A DNA stretch of 64,000 nucleotides from Solea solea (GCF_958295425.1 NC_081144.1:2212501-2276500), one strand, 5' to 3'; shown: positions 11,881 to 25,560, counted from the first letter of the stretch. Numbers and translations: made by a program. The notes: generated by a model not told the origin, from the letters alone.

Positions 11881-14800
11881 TGTTTGCTGGCCTCTTGTAC
11901 ACTGACACCAGTGAAGTGCATGCGGGCTGAGCCCCTCCCTTGTTCTATACGTTCAGGAACATGTTGTTCTTTGGCAGTCGGCCTAAAAACACAGAAACAT
12001 ACTGTACACTGGCCTCAGACTGTAGCACGTCCCACATCCAACTCTCTGACTGCTCCTCAAAACCTTTTTGCATTTGGGAACAATCAATTGGACCGACACA
12101 AACCTGGTCTTATGTCACTGACAGACAGCTCATATAGACAGGTCCATGTTACACACTCGGTGAAATGGTTTCCTCTGCAGGGACACACTGTCCTCTCTTA
12201 TTATCTCTAAGATCACAGCCTGCTCTCTGAGACAAAAATGGTGCTATATTTGTTTATGTTTCTGCAAACCACACAAACTGAAATGCTTCATTTTTTGTAC
12301 ATTGTGTTCTTGTGTTGTTGTTGTTGTGTCTTTGAATGTTTGTTTCACACACGTCTAAATCAACAGTGTGAGAGATGTAGTATTGTGGATTCTCGTAAAG
12401 TGTTTAGGTTTATGACAGAAAGTCACTCGATTTGTCGCTAGAGCCACTTTTTGAAAAAAGAAAAGACTCATTAGACGTCTGTAAAGTCGCTGAATGTTCA
12501 CACGCAGACGGCACGGAACGTAAATGTAAACAAACAGACATTATTTCCCCTGGTTCAGTTCATTCTGTCCCCGTTTCTGTTATTATATCTAATGTTTACA
12601 ACGTCGTCTTCTCTGTTTCCTGGTGTTACGTTACAGTTTTCCTGAAACTACGCTGTCTTTACGGGGATATTTTTGAAAACGGCAAAGAAAAAGATCGTTT
12701 TTGTTTCCGTGTAGATGTTACTTATTTCATAAGACCAAAGAAACTGCATATTTGTTTGGTGTATATGGAATACTGCGCTGGGAAAAAAAGAGACACTGTT
12801 AATCTCCAACATTTAGCAAAGGAAATGTTTCAAATCATTTAATGGAGGAGTCTGGTGTATTTAGCGACATCACACTATGTTTGAACTGTAGGTTGACTCC
12901 GTTGATTGCAAGAATAACTCATTTTCCCCCTAGACTTTGATTTAAACTGAGCTTCTTTCTGTTTCTAACTTGATTTACGTCCGTAAATATTCTTGTGAGG
13001 GGTTAATGGTCTCGACGGCTAGTTTCAGGTGTTCTTCAATCGAACAGGATGTCACTTTTGTAAATGATGTTCCCCATTTAGAGGAAAATAGATGATAAAA
13101 CATCTGTGTAAATGACAGCTCGTAAATGTCCAAGAGGCGACGTCTGTCACTGAATTTCAGTGCTTCAAAATAAGAGTTTGTTTTACAACCGTAAGCCTAC
13201 ATGGAATTTTATACACAGTCCATGGTTTTACTGCAGTATTGCAGTGCAGTTTACTTCATTAATTAAGTATTTTAATTCAGATTTTTGTGAACAGATTCAT
13301 TATTGCGACCAAAACTGTCCATTTCTGCCACCGTCCTCATAAATAAGTCAAGTCATGATCGTTTTCTGTGGTTCACATATCTGTAAACCACAGTCCTGTA
13401 GACCACAGTCCTGTAGACCGTGTTTCACATGCACCACTGTCGTTATCAATCGTGTGGTGCCAGCTCCGCTGCCTTTTAAACTAAATGGGACGTGGTTAAT
13501 TTATTGCATGTCGTGCCAAAAACATTAAGAGACAAAGTGGAACCCCTTTTAACCCCGTGACCCCCACTCACACGGTGGATTTTAGAGACTGCGCTCTCTA
13601 AATGACAAGCATCCAATCGACTGAGGGATTCAAAGCCTCTTGTCCGTTTATTGGCTTCTTAATGCTCGTGTCACAGCTGTTTCCAGCAGGTTCCCCCGTC
13701 ACCCTCCGCCTTTTAGCTCCATTTCACTGACAATATCTGGCGCTCCCTCCCCTCCTTCCTCCCTCCCTGCTCCTCCTCCTCCCCCCTAGAACACTCTGTA
13801 CCCATGTGAACATAATGAACACGGAACACTGACATGTTGTCTGCATGTGTGTGGCCCATTGTTTAGGAAGTATCACTGGATTTTAATCTCTACTTGTTAA
13901 TTAGTCCAGTCGTTAGCATCCACACAGAAACTGCAGGTATCTCATATTTTGTGCTGGGTTGAGTGAAGACTGAGGTTATATGGATGTAAAATAGTCATTG
14001 ATTATTCTCTATATTTGAGCTAATAACATGACTACTTACTAAATATACACAAGATATTGATTGTAACATTTGTGTACCTTTTAAAACGTGAACCTGTTTT
14101 TAAATTGTCCTATTTCAAAAACGGTGGATGACACAGACTAAATGTTTGGTTTTCAGGAGCTCCCATGTTTGAATCTGTGAAAATGGGTGTGAATTGACAG
14201 AGAAATTAGAGTTTTAAAATCACTCTCATCTTCATCTTTTTTTTACATGTGAGTCAATGGGAGGTTTGACCAGAACTCTCTGTGTTTTTTTCATGTAGCC
14301 ACAGCTTATGGGAAAATGAACATATTTCCCAGACTTCCCCATAAAATAATTCCTGAGGAGTTAGCGGTTTCAGCTGCTAGTTGTAGCTCTGCTTCAGTAG
14401 CTAATATTGTCTGGGTGCAGGTGACGTCTGGTTTCAAAACTAGTCAAATTTACGAGGATAAATCTGAACAAACAGAAAAATAAGTGAACTCAGCGATGGA
14501 GGGAACAGGACGTACAAGGATGGCAGTTACAGTATCTGTGTGTCACACATGGACCGTGTGAGCGTCTGGTACAAAATCACTTAACGTCAACAGTGATGCA
14601 GATCTCATCAGTCTCGATGGTGTTCAGTGTGTGGACTGTTGTTTGGGTGTGTGATCACAGCTCAGTCTGTGCTGATAAAACAAACTCACTGCCCACTGAG
14701 CCAGTGACGACACAGAGGATTACCGACAACTGTGGGAAAGAACGGCTTCTTCCATTTGGTGCCTGTGCCTAAGTAAACAGTGGTGAGACAAAGATGGTGG

Positions 14801-15064
14801 AGAAAACCATGACCACAGTCACAATCCATCACTATACCTGGACAATGAGGTCCATAAGTGTCCCATGAACAGTTAAGTGGAGCTTGACTACGATGTTCAA
14901 CTGCTGCTGGGAATAGACTTTTTTAACGATATGCTAATCTAACGATATGGTGGCACTCAAGGGCCACCATATCTACCATCCATGAACTTCAAAAAATATT
15001 ACATTTATACTTAAATTTCAGATTCTAGTGTTTGATTTATTGCCTCTTTAGGATGATTTTTTTT
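11881..15064. other. Non-coding stretch, no gene recognised
   Basis: No ORF shows known domains. The longest (12,432-12,842, plus, 136 codons) has no homology I recognise and no obvious splice context. Notable minor features are a two-copy 15-bp direct repeat CCACAGTCCTGTAGA at about 13,388-13,417 and a short hairpin at 14,944-14,973. Confidence 0.45.
14944..14973. repeat. Short perfect inverted repeat
   Basis: Arms 14,944-14,954 and 14,963-14,973 are perfect 11-bp complements (GATATGGTGGC and its complement) with an 8-nt loop. Confidence 0.75.
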
Positions 15065-15290
15065 TTCTCTCATAAACACCAACCTCATCAGGTCCAGTAG
15101 TCTTCACAGAGATCAAAACCTGGTCCTAATGAGGCAGAACCTGGTTAAGTTTAGAGCTAAGATTTGTATTGTGTTTAAGATTTGGGTTAGGCATTAACTG
15201 TGTTGTGGATGATGGCTTTGTTTGGACTGTACAAATGAATGGAAATAAATGCTCTGTCCTAAGAAGAACAGCTGGGTAAACCTGTGTGTG
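15065..15290. repeat. Dispersed repeat (family 3) copy 1
   Basis: Shares ordered words with copies at about 24.36 and 39.11 kb: CATAAACAC, AACCTGGTCCTAATGAGGCA, GTTTAGAGCTAAGATTTG, GGTTAGG, and near the end AAGAAGAACAGCT followed by a GTGTGTGT tract. Three copies in one window mark it as an interspersed element. I do not know its class. Confidence 0.6.
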
Positions 15291-15839
15291 TCTTTTTTAA
15301 ACTTGTTTTAAATTAAACTAGAGCTCAAATCTGAAAATGTACTTTTGCAATACCACAGAATCAAGTGTGTGCAGCTTGTTTTTGCTACTTGTGGTTTAAA
15401 GGTACACTCTGTTGATTATTGAGGGAGCATTCATGCCAATCAACGAGTAGAGAAGAAGACTTTCACACGTCCACTGAGCTCTGAGTTTATGGTCTTTATA
15501 GGTAATTCTATAGCTGTGTCGAAAAACCTGTCAACCATGAACTATTTTTCTACAGTGACTCCGCTTTAAATACTCGATAGCCATAGATTTTAATAATGTT
15601 TCGTGTTTTCTTACAGGTGATTCTTGACGTGAAGTACTGCACTTCTCATCCAGACTGTAGCTTTAAAGTTTGACCAGCTGATTCAGCTGCTTCCTTCTCT
15701 TAAGCACAGGAGGACATGATTACTGCCTGCGGCTGGATTTAAAAATGTTTTCCTCATATTTTCTTTTTGTAAGGAAACAATATCCTGGACGAGATTCTCT
15801 CAGACACAAACACACTCACACACACACAGAGTAACAGAG

Positions 15840-18800
15840 AAAGTTATAGTTTTGATCGTTTATTCCAAGAAAAGTTTGTCAAACATATTTACAACAACAA
15901 AACATGATTGTTTAATGCCTCTCCAAAACACCTACCGGCTGCTGTCCGCGTCTTATCCAAAAAAGCAGCGGAAAAAACAACATTTCAGAAGAAACTCAAC
16001 ACTGGAAAATATACACTAAAAAAAGGTTATCACACAACTGTCGCAGAGGGGCTTGGCTCTAAACAGTGCTTGCAGGGAAACAGTTTGCATAGTGTAAAAG
16101 TGTTTTCAAGTGGAATAAAGTACGAGTGAAAAGTACAGTGAGTGGACAACAAGTGATGACTCTGGAGATATACAGTCATTTAGCCATGTTAGCATCGAGG
16201 CTTAAAGAGACGTGTACACCGACATAGGAGGTTAGATTTCAAAAACTGCAGCTCCTATATACCGACTATTCCACACTAAAAACCCACACTGTTAAAATCA
16301 GCAAAGGGAGCCAGAGGTAACTTACAAGGAAGCTACGTATGGTTTTCTTGCACCGCTTCATGTATATAATAATAATAATATATGCTCATCAGATCGATGA
16401 CACACGCTGAATTTACCCTCCAGCAACGACAGTGTCACAACCAAATGGAAGCTGCAGCTGTTCGTCGGACCAGCTGTGTAATACCGTCAGCGACAGAGCG
16501 AAAGAGAGTGAAAGAAACACACGTTTAAATGTTTAAATGTTTCAATGTCAGCAGGTGCTGCGTGTGAAAGGGGGAGAACCTGCATGTTTCTCATGAAGCT
16601 ACGTTAGCATAAGCACACAGAGTCAAGTAAGTCAGAGGCTGGTTCAGGTCTGAAGAGTTTTGAGGTACAAAAAAAATGAAATAAAATAAAATAAAAAACA
16701 AAAATATCTATCCTACTCAAGTAAAAGTAAGACAAAGTTACACTGAGACTGTCACGGTGCTGAGGATGAGGTAGGACCACACTATTCAACGCCTCAAGTT
16801 CTGCTATTACTACTACGACCCAGATGCTACACGAGACTGTGAAACCTAAAGGTTTGGTCATTCCCCTCATCTGTGCTGGAGACTGAACACTATATATACT
16901 GTGTATATATATACATATGCAAGTGTGTACTGTATGTATACATGTGTAGCTGTGTCTCAGTTCAGGGCCCGCCTCTTTCCAGGGCTGCATTTGAAGCGAC
17001 TCAGTTCGAAAAGGCTCCTCCAACTGGTGGATCCTTAAGTCTGACCTATCCCAGGATTCATTACACTCCAGAGAAGAATGGTTTAAAAGGACAAAAATAA
17101 TGCACACTTTTAAATAGAAGTGCCAGGCTTCACATCAGTTGAAAAAATGTACATGGGAGTAGGGCTGTCGCGATACTCTCAAAAATGAAATACTGCAGTA
17201 TGTACGCAGCAATACACGTAAAGGCTTTAAAAGTATGAACGTATGCATTCGTGATGTGTGCACAACAGGGAAACTCCCCCGCAAACTACCACGTCTCTGT
17301 TTGTCTCAGCCTCTACAGTGGACGCCAGCCTTCATCGTCTCTGTCCTCCAAAGACAGTGGGCCCCTGAATGGAGACACAGCTTGTGTATGTGCGTATACG
17401 TTCCCAGGATTAGCATTTCTTTTTTTGACTACCTTCTGAAACAATGACTTAGTCTTCCAGTTTCGTCCCAAAGCCAGCAAGCCACCAGGGGACGGCTCAC
17501 CTGGTTGCAAAAAGAACTCAAGAACTATGGGAAACATTTCCCTGAGGAGTTAATGCCCTCGATTGCAAGTCTCATGTCTCCTTCAATAGAAGAAAGTGTG
17601 GATTTTGGAAATTATCTTTCCATTTAAAGTAAAACAGACGCAGCACATGAGTGGACGCCAGTGTGAGTGACAGCTGTTGTGTCCAATAGGAACATGGTGC
17701 TGGAAAATAGTCATTCTCTCGGCTTCAAAAGATTCTCATGTGACTTCACAACCTGTTACCACTTGTTTTTTTTATTATTCTGTGCATTTAAGCTTCATGT
17801 TCTTGTTCATGGTCGTTGCTTCAATGCCTCTGTGATACTTGACCACAGTGACCACTGCTTGAATGTGTTCCACTGCAAAGAATATGAAGCGCTTCCGTAA
17901 AGACAGGGAGGAGGGAGGGGGACAGTAAGGATGGGTTCTCCGTGACTGCTTTCAGGGATTATTTCCAGCTGGTAAATCTTCAAATTTCCTGTGAGTGTTC
18001 TTGAATGAGATACTCAGCAAAGATACAGGCAAAGGCGGCTCAGTACTGCTGTGGTGTCACTGTTCCCACAGAGACACCCGTTATTCATAACACAACAAAC
18101 AGAAACTCTTTCTACAGGTCGTTCTCATATGCCACAATCATCCAATCCCTTAAAGGAAATCAAAAAAAAAAAACATTCATTGCAAAACTGTTAGTACATC
18201 AAATCATCACCGTTGTTTCTTGGTTCAAACTACATCACATGACATACTTTCTTGTGACCTGTGAGTTGAGGTCGCACACGAAAAACACATGTGGTCACAA
18301 ACACGTGGGAAGTGACGCGATACGGGAATGATGCGTGAATTTGTCAGTTTCCTCTTTGTCTTCTCTCGCTGATGAATCCATGTTTTCTTATTTCCAGCAG
18401 TTCCAGCCGTCGACACCTGATTGCTCGTGGTGACAGGAAGCGTCACAGACTTGATCAAAGTTCAGTGGTGTCTGTGATGCCTGGGAAAGGTGTCGGTGTC
18501 TCTTTGTGGGTCACGTTTTCAAATATCTCAGAGTTTAGGGGGCGATTGCTCACAAGTTGCAAAACTCTTTGGCATCCGAATAAAAATCATGTAGTATGAA
18601 CTTAAGTAAAAAAAGAAAAATGTTTATTGTAAGCTTTGCAGTGATGACAGACAGATTTGTCCATCAGATACTCTCTTTGGATTCAACGGAAACAATACGA
18701 CTGATGTATGGTGACACTTAACACTTCTGAGGCATGGATTCTTTCAGTGCCCCCTTCCACACTAAATAAAGATGATTCACATTCATTCTGCCTCTGCCTG

Positions 18801-19304
18801 GTGTCGTGAAACGTCCTTGTAACATTTTCTTGACATGAACAAATGTGGAAAGTCACCACACAGTCACATTGTAACCTGACATCATTGCATCACTGGTTGG
18901 GTATTATTTAAAAAGTGTGACATCACTGAAAACCAAAGCGTCTGTTGGTCAACTGCTTGTTTCTCTAGGAAAAGCAGTTTCAAACTCTTTCGGGGTGTCT
19001 TATTACGGGGTGTCTTATTACATGTGCTTCCACTGTTACACATAACATCCATTCGCACTTGAGAGTCGTGTTTTAAGGCACAAGGTTGTACGGAGCAGTG
19101 AAGTGTCGTCTGCTCTTCCCACCATCGTCACAATGACACTGACACAATCCAGTCGTGTGACCTTTGCCAGTAAGAGTGACCGGTAAGAGCAGGTCTCTCC
19201 TCAAAAAAAAACATCACAAAGTCTCACAGATACTGAAATTCTCCTCAGTTTAAGCTCCACAGAGCTCCATGGTGACGGTGATCAGAGGTGGATCAGTTCA
19301 ACCG
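15840..19304 (-). other. Possible long 3' UTR of a minus-strand gene
   Basis: This stretch lies directly downstream, on the minus strand, of a candidate terminal coding exon (19,305-19,377). It has few interspersed repeats compared with its flanks. A minus-strand AATAAA (TTTATT on the plus strand at about 15,858-15,863) could be its poly(A) signal. No ORF in it has protein-like features. A GACGCCAGTGTGAGTGACAG segment near 17,650 belongs to a dispersed repeat also seen near 46.2 kb, and a TAGGGCTGTCGCGATA motif at about 17,162 looks like a hAT MITE end. The UTR reading is inference. Confidence 0.3.
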
Positions 19305-19377
19305 TCACTTCCCACAGTTCAGTTTGTTGTTAGAGGCCCTTTTTCCATCGGCGTCCAGGTCTATGTAGTAAACAAAG
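19305..19377 (-). CDS. Candidate terminal coding exon of an unidentified minus-strand gene
   Basis: On the minus strand a good acceptor (pyrimidine tract ending TCTGTCTCTGCAG) is followed by one base completing a split codon, then 23 sense codons and TGA. The peptide is FVYYIDLDADGKRASNN followed by KLNCGK and stop. The DLDADGK stretch and balanced composition look protein-like, and the acceptor is well formed. The other phase gives a shorter, less plausible peptide. I cannot name the gene and found no convincing upstream exon before 26 kb, so the preceding intron would be long or the call wrong. Expression is not shown by the sequence. Confidence 0.4.
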
Positions 19378-19626
19378 CTGCAGAGACAGAATAAGAACAT
19401 GTCAGCAAGGAAACGACAACAAACAGTACTGTTCATTCCATTTCATTCTGTATTTCTTCTTTTACAGCAGTTGGCGTCCTTACTGTTGCATTAATGCCTC
19501 CTTAGTCCTTACTTCCTCTTCTTTTTTGGTGCTTAACTGCATATTATGTAGATACAGGCACAGATATATATGTATATGATTGCAGGTTTTATAGTCTTTG
19601 TATAAGGATTCTTTGAAACATCAAAT

Positions 19627-19964
19627 CAGGGTTTCCACACATTGGTTGACAGCAAATTAAAAGGACTCTTCAAGGACTTTCCAGGACCAATTACCTCAAA
19701 ATTAAGCACCGAATGTGCTGACACAGGTTAAGACAGGAGGGCAACTTGTGAGAGCCGCTTCGCCCATGGCGTCCACTTTTACTGCGAATATTCTTAGGAT
19801 CATGGAAAAAGTGTCCACAACACCGCGGGTACTTACGACTCCATGCTTGCTCTGCGTAGGCCTAACAGCAGGTGGCGTCGTAACAAATATTATTAAACCC
19901 ATGTCTATTAAGGGCGATTTTCTAAAACTTCCAAGGGCCTTGAAAAGCATGGGTGGGAACCCTG
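19627..19964. mobile_element. 338-bp MITE with CAGGGTTYCC terminal inverted repeats
   Basis: Starts CAGGGTTTCCACAC and ends GGTGGGAACCCTG, the inverted form. Subterminal words AAGGACTTTCCAGGACC and AAGGGCCTTGAAAAGCATG fit a very common teleost hAT-like MITE. Overlapping ORFs on both strands (about 82-84 codons) are chance frames inside it. No clear target duplication remains. Confidence 0.7.
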
Positions 19965-22361
19965 GTTAATGTAGAAAATAAATACTGGGAAATGAACTTG
20001 CAGAACCAGATCTGATAACTAGTCTCACGGCTGAACATCAGCATCCACAGACCTTTAATTCAATGAAAACAAAAGAGTGCAGTCAGTGGCCGAGTCATAG
20101 CGTAACAGCATTTCTCCACTGCCTGCAGTATAATGACACTGGGACCACCCGACACCTCAGTGCACTTCACTGTGTGCAGATGTGCTCAGGTTCAGTTCAG
20201 CGCTGTGACTCTAAAAATAGCCCGACGTGCCACAGCTTGTGCTGGCAGCAGTTTGTTCAGTCTCTTCATGGCGTTGCATAACCTCACAGCACATGGGACA
20301 GACACAAATGGGTCGGCTTAGTGGGAGGCACGCACACTGGAGACGCCGAGTGAGGCGCGATGTAAAATTCTGTGCTTTTGAATATCTGTTTGTGGACAGA
20401 ACAGCCACTGTTTTAGTTTGGGGTTTTCTAAACATTAAGAAACTCAACGCTCTCTAAACCTCCGACCAGAGGCCTTGGCTGTTTCTCAGTGTATACAACA
20501 TGGAAGGGCTCAGTTTCTGTCCTATCAGCTTACCATAGGCTAAGTGTGTTCATAAATAGAGAGGGCTTACATCACCACCACTCCCATATGCATGCATACA
20601 TACATACATACAAGTGTCCAGTAAAGAGCTGACCCTGTTTTCTGGTTCAGGGGTTGACAGAGGTTGTTAAAGTCTGAGCTTTGGACAAGAAGACGGATCC
20701 ATTCTTTCTAACATGGTCCGTGTTTTCCTTCATTTAAAAACCTGTTCTTTAAAACAACCAGTATTGATGATTTTACAACTGTACGAGGTCTCAGCTTTCC
20801 TAACTTACCTCTGTGACTTTCTGTGTTTGTCATCTGCAGCTTTTAACGGGAGCAGCTTGTTGTACCAGCGTGAACTTTCTGACCTGAGGCACACGCTTTA
20901 CAAACATGCCTCTCATTCCTGAGTACACACACACCAACGTGGATAGATTATACAACTTTACGACGCTCACACTGCCAGCTACACAGAGGACTTTGTTTTT
21001 ACTTTCAAACTCAAGTGGATACAAATTACAAGACTCCTCAAGTCTTACCGATGTTCTATAGACTGAAGGATATCTCGTCTTTGTTTTACAAAACATTAGG
21101 AGCTCTGTTGACAGCTTCTTTTGAATATTGGTTCAGAGTCCTACTTCAATATGGATTCAAATGCCCGACCTGTCAATCTCAGAACCAATCATCTATTAAC
21201 AGCCTATATTTTGGGATCTTCCTGTGTAAATGGCCGACATGAAGGGCGAAAACTTTCATTTCCCTTTGAGCATTTACTCGCAAGTAATCTCTAATCTGAA
21301 TTCATATGCAGCTAGCATTTAATAAAGAGAAAGCCTGTTTTTTGGGAAATGCTCTCCACATGGAGCATTTATCTGGGAGCAATCAAGGCCTGCTCAAACT
21401 GGTGAAACTGAAAATGGAATCCAGAAGACTTCTGGTCCCTTGCCTCAATATTCTACATATTCACATGAAACTGTTGACACTGAACACCCATGGCAGTTCT
21501 ATTGGTGCTAATCTTTAGAAGACCTTGACCTCTGACCTCCCTGCAGAGCAGAGGGGTACAACCACTTCCTTTACACAGCTGTGACGGAGCACACTGACTG
21601 TCAAACATCCCACATCCCAAAACTTCTCACTGCTCAAATCAATTCATAGTGTATACTAGGGGTGGGTATAAAATACTCTTGTCCTTCCCCGTGAGTTTGT
21701 AATTAACAAATTCATTACTTACGTCGAAATCTCGCTCTATTTGAGACTGAGAACTCTGTGACTACAGCTGCCACGCATCATTATCACTGCTACATGAATA
21801 AGCAGAATAAAACAAAACATGACAAATGTCAAAATCCATTCAATCGTCACTCATCCATTTGTCGTTGCGTAACATCAGACAGGCTCAGTAAAAACAGCAG
21901 AGAGAGAGAGAGACCAGTATCTTGCTTGAAAAACTGCAGCAGCACTTTGTTATTATCAGAGTGAACAGTGGCTTTTTTTACGAGGTCATGGTGGTTTTGT
22001 GGGTGTGCGGCGTTCAAACAGCACATTCCTCACTGCCGACAATCACCCAAACCATTCATTTCATCACTTTAAAAAAGGTGTGTGGAGAAAGGTTTCTCTT
22101 CATGTAAAAGTGACAAAGCATGTCCAGAAAATAATGGTGACTTTATTAACCAGATTAAACTACTTCACAGGTTGGGCGGACATTCGTTTAATGTTCTTGT
22201 GCTTTGAAATAAAACTGAGCTCCAGTTAAAAGGTGATATGTGTGGATCTGTCAGAACCCCAGTCTTGTTACATTAAAAAGAAACTGTTATAAGATCAGAA
22301 TTATCCTCAGAACCTCTTTAAGTTTTTTAAACAAATAGGATTTAATTTAATAATGGACACT

Positions 22362-22480
22362 AGGGCTACATAATGATGAATCTGTTGATTTTCTTGATTT
22401 ATCGATCGTTGATCGGCGTTTACCAAACTTGGAAATGATCTCAAATGTCTGGTTTTGTCCACAAACCAAAATAGTTGAGG
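22362..22480. mobile_element. Fragment of a hAT-like MITE (family 4)
   Basis: Starts AGGGCTACATAATGATGA and includes AAATGTCTGGTTTTGTCC and CACAAACCAAA, words typical of the abundant teleost repeat that begins GGGCTGCAACTAA. Related copies are at 25,489 and 28,228. Confidence 0.5.
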
Positions 22481-23694
22481 CCAAACTTCACATTCGTTTC
22501 CTGCCCTCAGGTAATCCTGAGTTCTTATGCACTTATTTTGTCCCAGGATAGAGCGTGCAGCAGTGACACAGCAAATCCACACGTCCATCCGCTGCAACAG
22601 ATGTTGACTTTTTTTGACTCTTTTTCGCATTATTTACAGCCAAGTACCTTGTCTGTTTCTTTCACACACTTTTATCCAGTCAACAGCAAAAGAGACAAAA
22701 ACATACGACTCTGTCATTGAGCAGTGAGGCAATGATAGACAGCACACAGACTGTGGGGAGATTAATGCAGTGTGAAGAGCTTACGACTCATTAGATTCAA
22801 CACAGGCACCATGAATGGGGAGAGCGGAGTGGAAAAAAATGTGGATCAGCGTTATTCCAGTTCAATGTGGTCCTACAGTGCAGTGCCATGGTGGACGGTG
22901 CATCATAAATTGGGCATATTTTCTATAAACACACATGATAATAAAAAAAAGGTGGCAGATTACTGAATTTGCTTGGTATTTTCACTCCAACGTTCAATTT
23001 TACTCACTCATCCTTAGTATGTGAACATAAAGGGGGGCATCACCGCCATTGTTTGTGCAGGAGCTTTGTGTTTGCAGTTTTTGCCCCCGAGGCCGTATTT
23101 CAAACTTTCACAGCCACCGAGTTACATAAGAACACCAATAATGCTCATCACTCCCTCTCCTAAAAACTCATTGCCTTCTTCTGGTATTTCTCAGCCCGTC
23201 AACAATACCCCCACTGAGTGAGCCAGCGTACTGGACATAGTGTACCCTGCATATAACTGCTCTCCAAACAACCCCCATTTCCTTTAAAGGAGCGACTTCA
23301 GCGTTGTCTCAGATGAGAATGTCTTTGTTTGAAATGGGCACTGTATAGGCGCAGTCAGATAAGACACACTGTACTTTGTTTCATGAGATGTATTCTCACA
23401 TTAATGATCATTTTTTTGAACCTGCATACGCTCAACGGAAGCCTGAGGCCGTGTTTCATTGCGCTACGGTCTGATTGACATTTTCTGCCATTCGTTCATT
23501 TCCATGTTGGTCCATGTGGAGCCTACACCGACGTATCACACCTCCACAGTTCCAGTTTGGTTCTTCATGCGTAACAATGGAGAACTTGGCCCTTGCTCTT
23601 TTCATAATGATGCTGTGTAATCAAATCATTTCAGCATCTCTTAATTGGGATATTGCCCTTGGTCATAAAGCCATTTGAATTTGAATTATTTAGC

Positions 23695-23875
23695 AGTATT
23701 TTTTCTCTTTTAATAATATATTTTTGTCTGTATTAGATAGGACAGTGAAGTGTGAAAAGGGGGAGAGGGAGAGGGGAAGCCACGCAGCAAAGAACCACAG
23801 TTGGAATCAAACCCGGGCCCTTTTGCCCCATGGGGCACCAGCTCTACAAGCTGATCCATCAAAAATAACTGAGCA
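23695..23875. repeat. Dispersed tRNA-like repeat (family 5)
   Basis: Contains GACAGTGAAG, CACGCAGCAAAGAACCACAG, AAACCCGGGCCC and an AGCTCTACAAGCTGATCCA end. These match the layout of a common fish repeat with a tRNA-like B-box region. A second copy is at about 39,830-39,945. Confidence 0.5.
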
Positions 23876-24149
23876 CCAGCAGCTCGAGTACTCATTATGG
23901 TTCATGTGTGCAGTACAAGGACAACACCCTGAAAATGCCTCAACTTGCAAAAAGCTTGATCAACAGTGAATCAACAGTGTGTCCTAAAATAAAGAGACTG
24001 TACATGTGGGGAGGGCCAGGGCTTACAGTGCTCTGGCCTGGTTTCCACTGAGGTGGCACGCGGCTGGCAGGCAGAGACACAGAGGACACAATGTTCCTGA
24101 TGCAAGTCTCTTTATAAGCCCTGAATCACGAGCAGCACGGTCACTGTCC

Positions 24150-24200
24150 AGCACAGGCAGAGAGGGAGGGAGGGTGTTAGGGAGGGAGGGAGGACGCAGA
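24150..24200. repeat. Purine-rich GGGA-type simple sequence
   Basis: Imperfect AGGGAGGG/GGGAGGGAGG tract. It generates spurious Arg/Glu/Gly-rich ORFs. Confidence 0.6.
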
Positions 24201-24361
24201 GAGGATGGATGAGAGAGATGGGGAGGGTGATGCCATACAAAACACTGATACACACACACAGAAATGTGCTGATGTTTTGTCAACATCACAGCCAATCTGT
24301 GTGTGTGCTTATATATATATATGTATATATAGCTTTGTACTCGTTAGCTCTTATGGAATTT

Positions 24362-24535
24362 TTGTGGCATAAACACTGACCCTGGCAGGACCAGTGGTTC
24401 TCATGGAGACCAAAACCTGGTACTAATAAGACATGTGCATCATTTGAGGAACTGGTCATGTTTAGAGCTAAGATTTGGTTATGGATAGGGTTAGGTATCA
24501 ACTGGTTATGGTGGAGGTCAGGGATAATGCTCCAT
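24362..24535. repeat. Dispersed repeat (family 3) copy 2
   Basis: CATAAACACTGACC, CATGGAGACCAAAACCTGGT, GTTTAGAGCTAAGATTTGG and GGGTTAGGTATCAACTG align in order with the copies at 15.07 and 39.11 kb. Confidence 0.6.
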
Positions 24536-25488
24536 TTAAGCTGGCCAAATGCAGTGTGTTAAAAAATAGAAAACAATGGGACTTGTTTCTCTGATCAATT
24601 TAGCAAAACACTGTTCTATTTTCAGCGCATGGGAACCTTCTGAAAGGGAGTGCCTTCCTAAGGCAGTGCTGGATAATCTCTTTTCAACCCAAACAAAAGG
24701 CAGCTGTGAGGGCGGAGCATCACGCAATGAGGTAAACACAGGGCTGACAAATGATCAGGTTGAAATGCTGCCAATGATTAAATGGGATTGATGATGTGGT
24801 AATGTGACGCCTTTAAAGTATCCAGTGAGTAAATCTTTACTTCCATGAAGTCGCTGCACCAGCTTCCATACTGTAGATGTTAAATCTCATGGGTGAGCTA
24901 TGCATCATCACTATGACGTAACCAGCTCTCTCCTAAGCTAACATGCTTCTGACATAAGTACACATGCAGCATAAACTATTATATAAACTACTATACCCCC
25001 CCCATAGCCACTAATCCCTCTCTCCAGCAGATGAACCAGTGCAAGGTCCTGTTGCATAACATGGTTTCCCATTAGGCCACGAGAAAACAAGGCCAATGTG
25101 CAGTGGTGCACAAGCGTGCGACACCACCTTCTGAGCACTTCGCCGACTCGCACAAGGCCAAGCGGTGTGACGTCACAGAGGGTGGGGGGGTTAACGGAGA
25201 ATGGCCACAGCACTGGACAGCCCAGTGTCAAACAATAGCTTCAATCATCAATGAAGTTGGTTTGAGTTCAAACAAAGACAGACAGACATTTCGGGTCGCT
25301 GAGCAAACACTTTGGGGGCTCATTGATCTGCTACAAGATGTTTCTGCTCTAAAAAGCAAACTGAGACAATGCTACAGTGACACTTTACTTCCACTGCAAA
25401 AAGTCACTTATTAGTGAGGATGTTTGTTTTGGGGACGAGGGGAGGGCGGGTCCTACTGATATGTGACACAATATGCAGTCAAATCTGT

Positions 25489-25560
25489 CAGGGCTGCAAT
25501 GATTAATGATCAAATAATCAGTTTCAGTGAGGCTAAATGAGTAAAACCGACTAAAACTGA
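25489..25560. mobile_element. Left-end fragment of a hAT-like MITE (family 4)
   Basis: CAGGGCTGCAATGATTAATG followed by a GATCAAATAATCAG block is the characteristic left terminus of this family. The right end is not visible. Confidence 0.5.

Larger units (their letters stand above)
19965..25488. other. Non-coding stretch, no gene recognised
   Basis: Apart from the repeats listed separately, I see no exon supported by both splice sites and coding character. The ORF at 25,103-25,414 (plus, 103 codons) has no recognisable features. If the exon at 19,305 is real, this could be intron of the same minus-strand gene. Confidence 0.4.

Noticed and set aside
12432..12842. 136-codon plus-strand ORF
   Set aside because: No recognisable motif, no splice context, and length within what chance allows in 64 kb.
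16604..17107. 167-codon minus-strand ORF
   Set aside because: Passes through low-complexity TA/CA sequence; no domain, and inconsistent with the proposed UTR reading.
20830..20922. Possible plus-strand exon (AFNGSSLLYQRELSD) after a CTGCAG acceptor
   Set aside because: A single acceptor-like site with a short frame and stop, no partner exon on this strand and no recognisable protein.
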